64,000 bases of DNA from Natrarchaeobaculum aegyptiacum (lineage in GTDB: Archaea; Halobacteriota; Halobacteria; Halobacteriales; Natrialbaceae), in NCBI RefSeq assembly GCF_002156705.1, contig NZ_CP019893.1:1612001-1676000 (forward strand), read 5' to 3'. Shown here piece by piece: positions 9,247 to 17,682 of the stretch. A program made the position numbers and the translations under genes. The notes under the pieces were generated by a model, which saw nothing but the letters and a program-made list of their open reading frames with translations, had not been told where the DNA came from and did no database searches. The first letter of the stretch is position 1. The number at the start of each line of letters is the position of its first letter.

Positions 9247-10638
9247 CTAGACGAGCGGCTCGAGCAACGCCTCACCGGCCGCGAGCAATTCCCCTACCCG
9301 CTCGGCGTCGGTCGCCTCCGCGTACACCCGGAGGACGGGTTCGGTCCCACTCGGGCGAACCAGCACCCACGAGCCGTCCTCGAGGGCGAGTTTGAAGCCG
9401 TCGGCCGTGTTCACGCCCTCGACGGTCGTTCCGGCGACCGAATCGGGGATTTCGGCCTCGAGGTCGTCGATAACGCGGGCTTTCTCGTGATCCGGACAGG
9501 GGACACTGGTCTTGTTCTGGACGACCGTCCCGTGGGCCTCGAGCAGGCGGTCGACGCGGTCGTCGAGCGGCTCGGCGGCGTCCATGGCCGCAGCCAGCAG
9601 GGCGACGAGGACGCCGTCTTTCTCGCGGACGTGGCCGCGGACGGTGAACCCGCCAGACTCCTCACCGCCGACGAGGGCGTCGTGGTCGGCCATCGCGCCA
9701 GCGACCCACTTGAACCCGACCGGAACCTCGTGGACGTCCTCGCCGTGGGCCCCCGCGACCCGGTCGATCAGGAACGTGGTGGAGACGGTCCGGACCGCCC
9801 CACCGGTATCGTCCTCGAGCAGGTAGTCGTACAGCGCCGCGAAGAAGAGGTTCTCGTCGAGATAGCCCCGTTCGGGGGTGACGATCGCGATCCGGTCGGC
9901 GTCGCCGTCGTTCGCGATTCCCAGGGTCGCTTCGCCGTCGCCAGTCACGCGATCGACCAGGTCCTCGAGATTCCCGGGCGCGGGCTCCGGCGCGCCGCCA
10001 CCGAACGTCGGGTCGCGATCACAGCGAAGGCACTCGACGTCGGCACCCGCTCGCTCGAGCAGGGCGTCGGTGGTCCCGCGTCCGCTGCCGTGCATCGCGT
10101 CGTAGGCGATCGTCCGCCCGTCGAGGTCGACGCCACCGGTGATCGCTGCGACCAGCTCGAGGGCGGCGTCGGCGTGTGGCGTGGTCAGGTCGACCTCGCG
10201 GACGCTCCCGTGGTCGTCGGCCGGGAGTGGGTCGGGTTCGGCGAGTCGATCCGCGATGGCGTCGGTCACGTCGGGAAGCGCCGGCGCGCCGTCTGCGGGG
10301 ATGAACTTCACGCCGTTGTACTCCGGCGGATTGTGCGAGGCCGTGACAGCCAGTCCGCCGCCGAGATCACGTTCGACGATGGCGTGGGCAACCAGCGGCG
10401 TCGGCCGGTCACGTTCCGGGATCAGGACGTCGAATCCGTTCGCACACAGCACCCGTGTGAGTTCCTCGGCGAATCCGCGAGAGGTCTCGCGAGCGTCGTA
10501 GCCGACGACGAGCGTTCCCTCGAGACCCTCGTCTCGCAGGTAGGTCGCGACCGCCTGCCCGACCATCCGGACCCGCGGCGTCGTGAACTCCTCGAGGGTG
10601 GCCCGCCAGCCGTCCGTGCCGAACCTGATCGTCTCCAT
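9247..10638 (-). CDS. phosphoglucomutase/phosphoglucosamine mutase family
   Basis: A 463-residue alpha-D-phosphohexomutase. The phosphoserine loop VTASHNPPEYNG (Ser101), the metal loop DGDADRIAI near residue 240, the sugar-binding loop GGEESGG near 325, and the phosphate-binding RPSGTEPVLRVYAEA near 433 are all intact, in the four-domain order of the family. The opening METIRFGTDGWRA is typical of archaeal and haloarchaeal members. The GGEESGG loop is shared by phosphomannomutase/phosphoglucomutase and GlmM subfamilies, so hexose versus hexosamine specificity cannot be settled. It acts in the cytoplasm on sugar phosphates for glycan or glycolipid precursors. It stands alone on the minus strand. 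Confidence 0.9.
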   Translation of the reverse strand: METIRFGTDGWRATLEEFTTPRVRMVGQAVATYLRDEGLEGTLVVGYDARETSRGFAEELTRVLCANGFDVLIPERDRPTPLVAHAIVERDLGGGLAVTASHNPPEYNGVKFIPADGAPALPDVTDAIADRLAEPDPLPADDHGSVREVDLTTPHADAALELVAAITGGVDLDGRTIAYDAMHGSGRGTTDALLERAGADVECLRCDRDPTFGGGAPEPAPGNLEDLVDRVTGDGEATLGIANDGDADRIAIVTPERGYLDENLFFAALYDYLLEDDTGGAVRTVSTTFLIDRVAGAHGEDVHEVPVGFKWVAGAMADHDALVGGEESGGFTVRGHVREKDGVLVALLAAAMDAAEPLDDRVDRLLEAHGTVVQNKTSVPCPDHEKARVIDDLEAEIPDSVAGTTVEGVNTADGFKLALEDGSWVLVRPSGTEPVLRVYAEATDAERVGELLAAGEALLEPLV

Positions 10639-10702
10639 AGCCGTGGGTCGACGGCCGGTGGGAAAAAAGCGCCGCCGGCGCGTTCTCCTCGAGTGGGCCG
10701 AA

Positions 10703-11785
10703 TCAGGCCTCGGCGCGATCGAGTCGCTCCTCGAACAGCCGCTCGCCGGTCTCCTCGCAGGTCACCGCCATCACGTCGTGGGACGTACAGCACGATTCGA
10801 CGACCTCCTCGCCCAGTTCCACGTCGCCGCCGGTGGGGCAGCGCTCGAGGAACATCCGCAGGGCGTTGAGTACCCGTCCTCTCGTCTCGGGACCGAGTGC
10901 ATGCCAGTCGTCGACCCAGTCCTCGAGGGCGCGGCTGGCAGCGACGTCCGCGACGACGGCCGCGTGAGAGGGCCAGCGGCCGGCGATTCCACGGTTCCCG
11001 ACCAGAAACCGGGCTTCGTCGCGGGCCTCGAGGTCGAACGCCTCGGGATCGACGTCGAAGCCGACGGCCTCGATCACGGCGGCTGCGTCGACGGCGTCGG
11101 CCGTTCGATCCGCTGCAGGGGCATCGTCCGCCCCGGTTTCGTCCGGTTCGGCGCCGGCAGCGTCGCCGGTCTCGAGGATCGTCCCGATCTCGGCGAACCA
11201 GCGATCTTCGAACCCGTCGGTGAGACAGAGGTCGTCGATCTCGGTACAGGGCTCGAGCACGTCGCGTTCGAGGAAGTACCGCTCGAGGTCGAAGACTCCG
11301 GGTTCGGAACGGCCATAGCCGTCGGTGGCAGCCACGTCTGGCCCCGGTCGTTCCTCGGGAGTGGGTGGTTCCGTCCGCACGTCTACGTCGGGACCGGGTG
11401 GCTCGACCATCGGATCGAAGTAGGCGCCGTCGTCGGCCGCGTCGGCCGAGTCGATCGTATCGGAAGTAGCGTGCGTGTCAGTGGCCGCAGCGTCGGCGTC
11501 GACACCATGGAAGCCACTGGCGGTCTCGAGGTCGGGCTCCTTGCCGAACAGGCGGAGTACGCCGGCCGGCAGGTAGCGTCTGGTCAGCGTCGGCGTCCCG
11601 GGAACGAGATACCCCCGAAGGGAGATGATCGCAGCCGAGACGACGAACACGAGGACGCCAGCGATCCGGTGTTTGCGAGCGACGAGCCAGCCGAGGGCCG
11701 CGGCGATCGTCAGGTTGACGACCGTACACGGCAGACAGCGGTTCTCGCCAGTATACTCCGGCTGTTTGAGATCGTCGAGATCCAT
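10703..11785 (-). CDS. conserved haloarchaeal membrane-associated protein
   Basis: A 360-residue protein starting MDLDDLKQPEYTGENRCLPC. It has an N-terminal pair of membrane helices (about residues 20-60, TIAAALGWLVA and VLVFVVSAAIIS), a conserved basic segment with YLPAGVLRLFGKEPD, a long acidic low-complexity linker (about 85-150), and a soluble C-terminal part. The N-terminal CLPC, a middle EPCTEIDDLCL and a late ESCCTSHDVMAVTCEETGER contain several cysteines that could bind a metal. I recognise it only as a haloarchaeal-type protein. No function is assigned. The internal ATG at 11785 was preferred over an upstream one because the promoter-like sequence is closer. Confidence 0.65.
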   Translation of the reverse strand: MDLDDLKQPEYTGENRCLPCTVVNLTIAAALGWLVARKHRIAGVLVFVVSAAIISLRGYLVPGTPTLTRRYLPAGVLRLFGKEPDLETASGFHGVDADAAATDTHATSDTIDSADAADDGAYFDPMVEPPGPDVDVRTEPPTPEERPGPDVAATDGYGRSEPGVFDLERYFLERDVLEPCTEIDDLCLTDGFEDRWFAEIGTILETGDAAGAEPDETGADDAPAADRTADAVDAAAVIEAVGFDVDPEAFDLEARDEARFLVGNRGIAGRWPSHAAVVADVAASRALEDWVDDWHALGPETRGRVLNALRMFLERCPTGGDVELGEEVVESCCTSHDVMAVTCEETGERLFEERLDRAEA

Positions 11786-11883
11786 ATCACCCGGACGAAC
11801 GACGAGTAGTCCCATCTATTTTTCGGAGATTTCGATACGATACTATCGTCGACGCCGTCGTCGACGGGGCCGTCGCGGGGGAG

Positions 11884-12135
11884 TCACTCGAGGCCGACGA
11901 GTCGTTCTTTCTCACGCCGTCGCAACTGCTTGATCTCGTACTCGCGTGACATCGCCGCCGAACGGGTCTCGTAGCGCTCGTGATAGCGGAGTTCGACCGG
12001 CGTCCGGCCCCGGGTGTACTTCGCGCCCTCGCCAGCGTCGTGTTCGGCGACGCGGCGCTCGAGGTCGGTCGTGTAGCCGGTGTAGAAACTGCCGTCGGCG
12101 CACTCGAGGACGTAAACGACGTGGTCGCCAGCCAT
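11884..12135 (-). CDS. GIY-YIG domain nuclease (UPF0213/YhbQ type)
   Basis: An 83-residue single-domain GIY-YIG protein. The motif appears as [27 protein letters not shown], where the usual GIY is VVYVL and the YIG is YTG; the catalytic arginine (ERR) and a downstream glutamate (KERLVGLE) are in place. Small stand-alone members are common in bacteria and haloarchaea and have endonuclease folds, but their cellular role is poorly defined (DNA repair or RNA processing have been suggested). Size matches the family. Confidence 0.88.
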   Translation of the reverse strand: MAGDHVVYVLECADGSFYTGYTTDLERRVAEHDAGEGAKYTRGRTPVELRYHERYETRSAAMSREYEIKQLRRREKERLVGLE

Positions 12136-12231
12136 CGCTCGAGAGGAGGAAGTCGACCACGAAAAGGGTCACGTCGTGGGAGAGTGGGGGTCGGTGGGGT
12201 GTCGTGGAGCCCTGGGTGGTCTGGTCGGTCG

Positions 12232-12396
12232 TCAGTCCGAACGAACCCGGGTGCCGCGGCCGCGTTCTCGCGACACTTCCGCGATTCCCGCGTTCGCCGA
12301 GCAACTGACACACGCGTGGATCTCGCCGTCTGCGTCGGCGAAGACGCGCGCAAAGCGTTCGGAAACGTGTGCGCCACAGTGGTTGCAGGTGGGCAT
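12232..12396 (-). CDS. 54-residue zinc-finger protein
   Basis: A tiny protein (MPTCNHCGAHVSERFARVFA at its start) with two cysteine pairs, CNHCG and CVSCSA, which would form a zinc knuckle, and a basic tail SRERGRGTRVRSD. It fits a widespread haloarchaeal family of about 50-60 residue zinc fingers of unknown function, possibly nucleic-acid binding given the basic tail. The start is fixed by an upstream TATA element at 12440-12453 and by the position of the CNHCG motif right after the ATG. A perfect 16-bp palindrome sits in its short leader. Confidence 0.75.
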   Translation of the reverse strand: MPTCNHCGAHVSERFARVFADADGEIHACVSCSANAGIAEVSRERGRGTRVRSD

Positions 12397-12403
12397 TGGT
12401 CTC

Positions 12404-12419
12404 ACCGGCGATCGCCGGT
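12404..12419. promoter_or_regulatory. 16-bp perfect palindrome in the leader of the zinc-finger gene
   Basis: ACCGGCGATCGCCGGT is a perfect palindrome ending 8 bp before the start codon at 12396. From the TATA position, transcription should begin near 12420, so the palindrome would lie at the very start of the mRNA. It could be an operator or a 5' hairpin. Confidence 0.5.
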
Positions 12420-12439
12420 ATCCGGTACTACCCAGCAGT

Positions 12440-12453
12440 AGCATAAAAATGCT
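12440..12453 (-). promoter_or_regulatory. TATA box inside an inverted repeat
   Basis: AGCATAAAAATGCT holds an A/T core (minus strand ATTTTTATGC) flanked by inverted AGCAT/ATGCT arms. It is about 48 nt upstream of the zinc-finger start codon, which gives a leader of about 20 nt. The dyad over the TATA box suggests a repressor site. Confidence 0.5.
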
Positions 12454-12517
12454 TTGCCAAACGCAGTAAGGAGTTTTTCAAACAGAGTGTATCGTTTTCG
12501 AATAGCCAACTATATTT

Positions 12518-13294
12518 TTACTGTGGAGAGTTTTCCCCCCGCGCCGCGTCGACGGCCTGGGCGACGAGCGTTGCCTGTCCCCCGGCGACGAATCCTGCGT
12601 CGACGTTGACGACCGAGAGGACGGTACAGGACTGGAGCATCCCCGCCAGTGCAGCCTCTCCGTCGCCACCGAAACCGTAACCACTCGAGACCGGCAGCCC
12701 GATCACCGGCGTGTCGACGAGCCCGGCAATCACGGTCGGGAGCGCACCCTCACGGCCGGCAGCGACGATCAGTACGTCCGCCTCGCGAAAACGATCGACC
12801 TGATCGAGCGTCCGGGAGAGCGCCGCGACGCCGACGTCGTCGACGCGGTCGACCGTCGCGCCCGCGTCCGAGCAGACGACGTGGGCCTCGTCCGCGATGG
12901 GCACGTCGACCGAACCAGCCGTGACGATTCCCACCGTCGCCTCGAGCGACGGCGGATCGTACGAGCCGGTCATCAGCCGAACGGTCCGGCTGCGACGCTC
13001 GAGAGTGACCGACGAGTCGGCGGGATCGACGAGCCGCGACCCGATGGCGGCGAGCTGATCGTCGGTCACCCGTGTTACGAGCGCACGATCGGTCGTCTCG
13101 AGTGCGGTCGCGGCCAGCGAGCAGACCTGCTCGACTGACTTGCCATCGGCGAGGATGGCCTCGGGGATGCCCCGGCGCTGCTCGCGAGCCGCGTCGAATC
13201 GCCCCGCCTCGTCGGTTGCGTACCCTCGCAGTCTTGCTTCCGCCTGTGCCGGGGTGAGCGAGCCGTCGGCGACGGCCTCGAGGAGTTCTCGCAT
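12518..13294 (-). CDS. larB: LarB-like nickel-pincer cofactor synthesis protein
   Basis: A 258-residue protein. The N-terminal part (MRELLEAVADGSLTPAQAEA) is the typical LarB opening and the C-terminal half is an AIR-carboxylase (PurE-like) fold with VLIVAAGREGALPTVIAGL, PVSSGYGFGGDGE and a final ALVAQAVDA-type helix. LarB carboxylates and hydrolyses nicotinic acid adenine dinucleotide in the first step of nickel-pincer nucleotide synthesis, the cofactor of lactate racemase. LarC and LarE were not seen in the window. Start chosen at MRELLEAVADG; longer frames are read-through. A PurE-related role in another pathway is less likely because of the N-terminal region. Confidence 0.85.
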   Translation of the reverse strand: MRELLEAVADGSLTPAQAEARLRGYATDEAGRFDAAREQRRGIPEAILADGKSVEQVCSLAATALETTDRALVTRVTDDQLAAIGSRLVDPADSSVTLERRSRTVRLMTGSYDPPSLEATVGIVTAGSVDVPIADEAHVVCSDAGATVDRVDDVGVAALSRTLDQVDRFREADVLIVAAGREGALPTVIAGLVDTPVIGLPVSSGYGFGGDGEAALAGMLQSCTVLSVVNVDAGFVAGGQATLVAQAVDAARGENSPQ

Positions 13295-13481
13295 ATCCGA
13301 GGTCGGTCCCGAAGCTACTCGAATCCGTCGACCCGTCCGGTCGTCGACGACCGCGAGCGGCCGCGAGAGCGCGCGCGAGCCGGTTCGCCCCGGCTCGAGC
13401 GGATAGGGCGAACCCAAGCCCAGTCATTGGACATATACTTTCCGGTCACGATGGCGGTCGAAACGGTCGAATGAACCCCTG

Positions 13482-13503
13482 CAACCCCCGTATTTCCATC
13501 GAT
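13482..13503 (-). repeat. ORB-like element upstream of the DUF1931 gene
   Basis: On the minus strand this reads ATCGATGGAAATACGGGGGTTG, sharing GGAAAT-N2-GGGGGTT with the ORB-like elements at 35116-35139 and 31948-31970. It is a weaker match than the origin copies and begins 11 bp upstream of the TATA box of the DUF1931 gene. Confidence 0.45.
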
Positions 13504-13513
13504 AACCACAACA

Positions 13514-13520
13514 TTTATAC
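13514..13520 (+). promoter_or_regulatory. TATA box of the DUF1931 gene
   Basis: TTTATAC lies about 30 nt before the ATG at 13547, the usual spacing for a leaderless haloarchaeal mRNA. Confidence 0.65.
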
Positions 13521-13546
13521 CACGGAAGGGGAAACGGATACATCGT

Positions 13547-13714
13547 ATGGCAGACCTTATCGTCAAAGCCGCCGTCAAGGAAGCGCTCGATGACAAGAAC
13601 GTCGCCTCGGACTTCTACGATGCCCTCGACGAGGAAGTCGACCAGCTGCTCGAAGACGCTGCCCGCCGAGCTGAGGCTAACGACCGGAAGACGGTCCAGC
13701 CCCGCGACCTGTAA
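13547..13714 (+). CDS. DUF1931 histone-fold protein
   Basis: A 55-residue protein beginning MADLIVKAAVKEALDDKNVA and ending in NDRKTVQPRDL. This matches the haloarchaeal DUF1931 family, whose structure is a single histone fold related to archaeal histones and CBF/NF-Y. Here only one short histone-fold unit is encoded; larger archaeal relatives carry two. The C-terminal RKTVQPRDL resembles the R-T and loop-2 region of histones. Its role is not established; DNA or protein binding is inferred from the fold. The gene is alone, with a strong TATA box, a T-rich terminator and an ORB-like element upstream. It is too short for many gene finders. Confidence 0.88.
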   Translation: MADLIVKAAVKEALDDKNVASDFYDALDEEVDQLLEDAARRAEANDRKTVQPRDL

Positions 13715-13732
13715 GGCCAGTCACTCGAGTAT

Positions 13733-13741
13733 CGATTTTTT
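13733..13741 (+). terminator. T-run after the DUF1931 gene
   Basis: A run of six T (CGATTTTTT) starts about 20 bp after the stop codon. Oligo-T without a required hairpin is the usual archaeal termination signal. Confidence 0.5.
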
Positions 13742-13891
13742 GCGTCGGCTGCTCGGTGAGCCGCTGCTGTCTCCTCCGAACGACAGCAGTACCAGATGCA
13801 ACGAGTTAGCATGACCGCCAGACTGATCCGCGATCAGGTGTACACTGACGCGCAGTGGCTACGATAACAGAAGAGAGCGACGAACGATCGG

Positions 13892-14953
13892 CTACCGACG
13901 TCGTTGCTCGAGATACTCCTGGGTCCGGCCGAGGACGACGTAGTCGGTCTCCCGCAGTTCCTCGACGGTCGCCGAGCCCGTCACGAACATCGCGGTCCGA
14001 AATTCGAGTTCGAGGGTCTCGAGCAGGTCGACCACCGCGTCGGTGCCCTGCCCGGCCGGCGAGAGGAACGGTTTGGCGAGTCCACCCGCGCGAGCGCCCA
14101 GTGCGATCGCTTTCGCCACGTCGAGCCCAGATCGAACGCCGCCGCTGGCGATGACGCAGTCGTGTTCGTCGGCCGCCTCGAGCGTGCTGACGGCCGTCGG
14201 AACGCCCCAGGCGCGGAATCGCTGTCCGACCTGTTCCTGGCGGTCGGCACCGACGGCTGCCGCCCGGTAGGCCTCGATACCCGACCACGTCGTGCCACCC
14301 TTGCCCGCGACGTCGATGGCGTCGACGCCAGCTTCGGCGAGCCGTCGGGCCGTGTCGCGAGCAATCCCGTTGCCCGTCTCCTTGACGACGACGGGGACCG
14401 AGAGGTCGCTCGCGACGGCCTCGATCGCCTCGAGACAGCCCCGGGCGTCGACGTCGCCCTCTGGCTGGACGGCCTCCTGTAAGAAGTTGAGGTGGATTGC
14501 CATCGCATCGGCGTCGATCATGTCGACGGCCGCCTCGACGTCAGCGACGTCGTACTCGAGCAACTGGGCCGCACCCACGTTGCCGTAGAGGAAGGCGTCC
14601 GGGGCGACGTCCCGGACGACGGTGTAGGACTCGAGGAGAGCCTCGTCGTCGAGCTCGAGGCCGGCACGCTGGCTGCCGACGCCCATGGCGACGTTCTGTT
14701 CCTGGGCGGCTTCCGCGAGCGCGCGGTTGATCTTGGTCGTCGCCGGGTGGCCCCCGGTCATGCTCTCGATGACGATGGGGGCCGCGAGTTCGTGCCCGAA
14801 CAGCGTCGTCGTCGTGTCGATCTCGTCGCGATGGATCTCAGGCAGCGCCTCGTGGACGAGGTCGACGTCGGCAAACCCCGTCCCCGAGGTCTCGACGTCC
14901 TCTTCTTCGATGATTCGGATGTGGTCGTCTTTCCTGTCGGATGTCTCGGGCAT
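13892..14953 (-). CDS. fni: type 2 isopentenyl-diphosphate isomerase
   Basis: A 353-residue FMN-dependent isomerase (EC 5.3.3.2) that interconverts IPP and DMAPP, needed for archaeal isoprenoid lipids. Diagnostic segments are the N-terminal [76 protein letters not shown], and the phosphate-binding [19 protein letters not shown]. All fit the IDI-2 TIM barrel. Start is the ATG giving [11 protein letters not shown]. Upstream lies CTCCAGTGGAG, an 11-bp palindrome at 14962-14972, and a CCTTTTCAAT stretch that could be the TATA box. Confidence 0.95.
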   Translation of the reverse strand: MPETSDRKDDHIRIIEEEDVETSGTGFADVDLVHEALPEIHRDEIDTTTTLFGHELAAPIVIESMTGGHPATTKINRALAEAAQEQNVAMGVGSQRAGLELDDEALLESYTVVRDVAPDAFLYGNVGAAQLLEYDVADVEAAVDMIDADAMAIHLNFLQEAVQPEGDVDARGCLEAIEAVASDLSVPVVVKETGNGIARDTARRLAEAGVDAIDVAGKGGTTWSGIEAYRAAAVGADRQEQVGQRFRAWGVPTAVSTLEAADEHDCVIASGGVRSGLDVAKAIALGARAGGLAKPFLSPAGQGTDAVVDLLETLELEFRTAMFVTGSATVEELRETDYVVLGRTQEYLEQRRR

Positions 14954-15289
14954 CGAATCGTCTCCAGTGGAGCCTAGCACGACGGGATTGAAAAGGTGTC
15001 CATCGACGTCTCCGCGTCTGCCCCGATCGCTCGACCGATAGTTTCGGTGACCGACCTGTTCTCGAGGCGAAACGAAGGGGTTGCAGTGGCGGGGATGCTG
15101 CCGCTCCAGATGCGCCCCCACTGTCACAGATTTTGCCACCGGAAACGTTCAGGAGACGAAGACGACCGACCACGCGAACACAGGTTACTCGATCGACATA
15201 TTGAATAGCGCACGGGAAAACCGTTACACCGACCCATGTCCCCGCTTGACCTCCTCCCGCGCCTGAAGACGAGGGTATGCGCTCGCACT
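14954..15289. other. intergenic region between divergent genes
   Basis: This 336-bp stretch lies between fni (minus) and a membrane protein gene (plus). It holds the presumed fni promoter near 14985-15000, an ORB-like element at 15061-15085, and an AT-rich patch (catattgaatagc, about 15197-15209) that may serve the plus-strand gene. No convincing gene is present. Confidence 0.5.
15061..15085 (+). repeat. ORB-like element between fni and a membrane protein gene
   Basis: CTCGAGGCGAAACGAAGGGG followed by TTGCA matches the 3' half of the origin boxes (GAAACGAAGGGGT) exactly, with a poorer TCCA half. The copy at 35081-35104 has the same TCGAGGCGAAAC left side. Confidence 0.6.
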
Positions 15290-16177
15290 ATGTATCAGGT
15301 GCTTCGTGACGCCCTCCGAGACGAGTCTCTGCGGATACCAATCCTCGTCGGACTCGTTACGGTCCCGATCACCGTCGGGCAGTCCATGGGGTCCGTCGTC
15401 ACCGGACCCGGAACGTTCGACGCCACCATTTCGGGTGGACCGTTCCCGCTCGCAGGCATCCTCGTCGGCCTCTACGCCACCCGTCGGCCGGTCGACGCGA
15501 AACGCGCCGGCGTCTGGACCGGACTCGCCGCTTCGATCGCCGTACTTCTGGTCTACGGCCTCGGCTCGATCTCGACCATCCTCGCGACGAGCTGGCCGCT
15601 GGCCGCGGTTGCGATCGTCCTCGCACCCCTCACCATCGCCTTTGGCGTCGGTGTCGTCGTCCTCCTCACCACAGTCCCGGCGGTCGGAACCCACTGGCTG
15701 GTGACCAGACTCCGGCACGATCACCGCGTTCGGCGGGACGACGAAGGCGAGGATACTGGCGGTGAACCACGCTCCCCGGGGTCGACGTGGCGACCCGTGC
15801 TCGCGTGCTACGCAGTTGCCGCACCGATCGTCCTCCTGCTCGCGCTGGTCGTCCACCCCGACGGATTCACAGGTGGTCTTCTCGTCGCACTGTCGATCGT
15901 GATCCTGTTTCTGCTCTCACTCGTCACCCTTCCCGCACTGTTCGCCGACGCAACCCATCCCCGAAACGCCACCGACTGGCTCCCCCAGGTCTGGCTCTAC
16001 GTCGGCGGCCCACTCGTCGCCACGGCACTCGTCTACGCCGTCGCCACGGCTCGAGCGGCGGACTTCCCGACCGGCTACGCACAGTATGGGTACCTGATCA
16101 CACTCTGGATCGCCGTGGCGGTCTACCTGATGAACGAGCGTCGGCGCGGCGACCGCCAGCGCGCCAGTCCGTCCTGA
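15290..16177 (+). CDS. polytopic membrane protein, haloarchaeal
   Basis: A protein of about 295 residues with roughly eight hydrophobic segments: near residues 15-35, 52-68, 80-100, 105-140 (two helices), 182-203, 212-235, 240-265 and 270-287. Between the fifth and sixth lies a charged cytoplasmic loop (RLRHDHRVRRDDEGEDTGGE). No transporter motif or named family is recognised; the glycine- and valine-rich helices resemble haloarchaeal DUF5518-like membrane proteins. The ATG at 15290 (MYQVLRDALRDESLR) is preferred to one 18 codons upstream. Confidence 0.65.
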   Translation: MYQVLRDALRDESLRIPILVGLVTVPITVGQSMGSVVTGPGTFDATISGGPFPLAGILVGLYATRRPVDAKRAGVWTGLAASIAVLLVYGLGSISTILATSWPLAAVAIVLAPLTIAFGVGVVVLLTTVPAVGTHWLVTRLRHDHRVRRDDEGEDTGGEPRSPGSTWRPVLACYAVAAPIVLLLALVVHPDGFTGGLLVALSIVILFLLSLVTLPALFADATHPRNATDWLPQVWLYVGGPLVATALVYAVATARAADFPTGYAQYGYLITLWIAVAVYLMNERRRGDRQRASPS

Positions 16178-16187
16178 AACACTGCGA

Positions 16188-16895
16188 TCAGTACGCCCGG
16201 ATCTCGACGCCGTCGTCGGTCCCGACGTAGGTTGCGTCGGCCAGCCCGACGAACAGTCCGTGCTCGAGTACGCCCGGGATCGCCGAGAGGTCGCGGGCGA
16301 GGTCGGCAGGTGACTCGATCGCGCCGAAATCACAGTCGAGTACGAGATTTCCGTTATCGGTGACGACCGGACCGTCCTTGCGCTCGGCCGCCCGGAGCGT
16401 CGGCTCACCACCGAGGACACGCGCACGATCGGCGGCGACGGTGCGAGCGTCGGGCAGCACCTCGAGCGGGACCGAACGGTCGAGCCTCGCGGTCAGTTTC
16501 GACGGGTCGGCGACGACGACGAATCGGTCTGCCGCCGCGTCGACGAGTTTCTCCCGGGAATGGGCTGCGCCGCCACCCTTGATCAGCGTGCCGTGAGCGG
16601 TCGCGTCTGGATCGTCGACCACCTGATCGGCGCCGTCGATGGCGAGGTCGACGCGGTCGACGGCATCGAGCGTCGTCAGCGGAATCCCCACCTCGAGTGC
16701 GAGTTGCCGGGACTGAAACGACGTCGGGATTGCCCGGATCTCGAGGCCGTCGGCGACGGCGTCGCCGATCGCCTCGATCGCGTAGGCCGCCGTCGAGCCG
16801 GTCCCGAGCCCGACGACGGTACCGTCTTCGACCTCCTCGGCTGCCCGTTCACCAGCACGGCGTTTCGCCGCCGCGTCGCCACCTGCCGTTTTCAT
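16188..16895 (-). CDS. rpiA: ribose-5-phosphate isomerase A
   Basis: A 235-residue isomerase (EC 5.3.1.6) interconverting ribose 5-phosphate and ribulose 5-phosphate. Motifs: VVGLGTGSTAAYAI (phosphate loop), AIPTSFQSRQLA, DLAIDGADQVVDD with the catalytic aspartate, LIKGGGAAHSREK with the catalytic lysine and glutamate region, and VTDNGNLVLDCDFG near the end. The length is normal. The start at 16895 (MKTAGGDAAAKRRAGERAAE) is preferred over an ATG five codons earlier. The neighbouring genes are unrelated membrane proteins. Confidence 0.95.
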   Translation of the reverse strand: MKTAGGDAAAKRRAGERAAEEVEDGTVVGLGTGSTAAYAIEAIGDAVADGLEIRAIPTSFQSRQLALEVGIPLTTLDAVDRVDLAIDGADQVVDDPDATAHGTLIKGGGAAHSREKLVDAAADRFVVVADPSKLTARLDRSVPLEVLPDARTVAADRARVLGGEPTLRAAERKDGPVVTDNGNLVLDCDFGAIESPADLARDLSAIPGVLEHGLFVGLADATYVGTDDGVEIRAY

Positions 16896-16952
16896 CTGTT
16901 GTTCTCTCACGCGCGCGGAAGGGGCAAAAGCGTTGATCCCTCGGGCGCGGCG

Positions 16953-17633
16953 CTACTCTCGATCCGTTTCGGGGTCGGCGTCGCGGTCGGCGCGGTCTGA
17001 CTCCGCCCGAGCGCACTCGTCGTGCCAGCGAGCCTGATCGCCCGGGCCTCGAGATCCCTCGTCGAGGTCGTGGTCCGGAGGGGGAGACCGTGGCCCCGAC
17101 GGCGTCCGCGGTTCGTGTGCGTCGTCCCACGGCTGTGGGTCGTCTGCGCGTCCGGTCCACTGATTCGAGTCCTGCGGTGGTCGCTGCGCCCCGGAACCGT
17201 CGCTCGAGCGAGCGCCGCGCGGGCGGTCCGACAGCCCGATCGATCGGCGGGTACTCACCCTGCGGTCCGGGTACTCTCTGGCGAGTGCAGCGCCGAGGAA
17301 CCCGCCGACCAGTGCCAGCCCGACGGTGTAGATCAGGATCGTCGCGAACGCGAGGACGACGCCGACGAACAGGACGGCCGCTCCCTCGATCGGGATCGCC
17401 GCGAACGCCGTTCCGAACCCGACGAACGCGAGCGCGAGCAAGGCGATGCCCGCTGCCGGGAGGAACGTGATCGCACCTGCCAGTGCGCCGGCGAGCGCGC
17501 CATCCCGGTGATTCGGACCCTCGAGGAAGCCGGCCACGGCGCCGCCGATGACCGTCGAGAACGGGATGAACGAGAGAAGGATGCCGACGATGGCTCCCAC
17601 GATCGCGTGCACGAGTGTCCCGTGGGTACTCAT
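16953..17633 (-). CDS. DUF5518 membrane protein
   Basis: A 226-residue protein. Residues about 7-120 form four glycine/alanine-rich membrane helices, beginning IVGAIVGILLSFIPFSTVIG and GAVAGFLEG, the signature of the haloarchaeal DUF5518 family. The remaining roughly 105 residues are hydrophilic, rich in Arg, Asp, Pro and Ser and without obvious fold. Function is unknown. Start at 17633 is MSTHGTLVHAIVG; the 34 upstream codons of the open frame look non-coding. Confidence 0.8.
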   Translation of the reverse strand: MSTHGTLVHAIVGAIVGILLSFIPFSTVIGGAVAGFLEGPNHRDGALAGALAGAITFLPAAGIALLALAFVGFGTAFAAIPIEGAAVLFVGVVLAFATILIYTVGLALVGGFLGAALAREYPDRRVSTRRSIGLSDRPRGARSSDGSGAQRPPQDSNQWTGRADDPQPWDDAHEPRTPSGPRSPPPDHDLDEGSRGPGDQARWHDECARAESDRADRDADPETDRE

Positions 17634-17682
17634 ATGACACCATACGACGACCATCGGCAAAAAGTGGTGGTTACGACACGAG

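Noticed and set aside
9094-10869. 591-codon plus-strand ORF opposite the phosphohexomutase
   Set aside because: Antisense shadow; the mutase motifs on the minus strand are complete.
14962-14972. CTCCAGTGGAG palindrome upstream of fni as a full ORB
   Set aside because: It has only the palindromic half and lacks the GAAAC and G-string parts.
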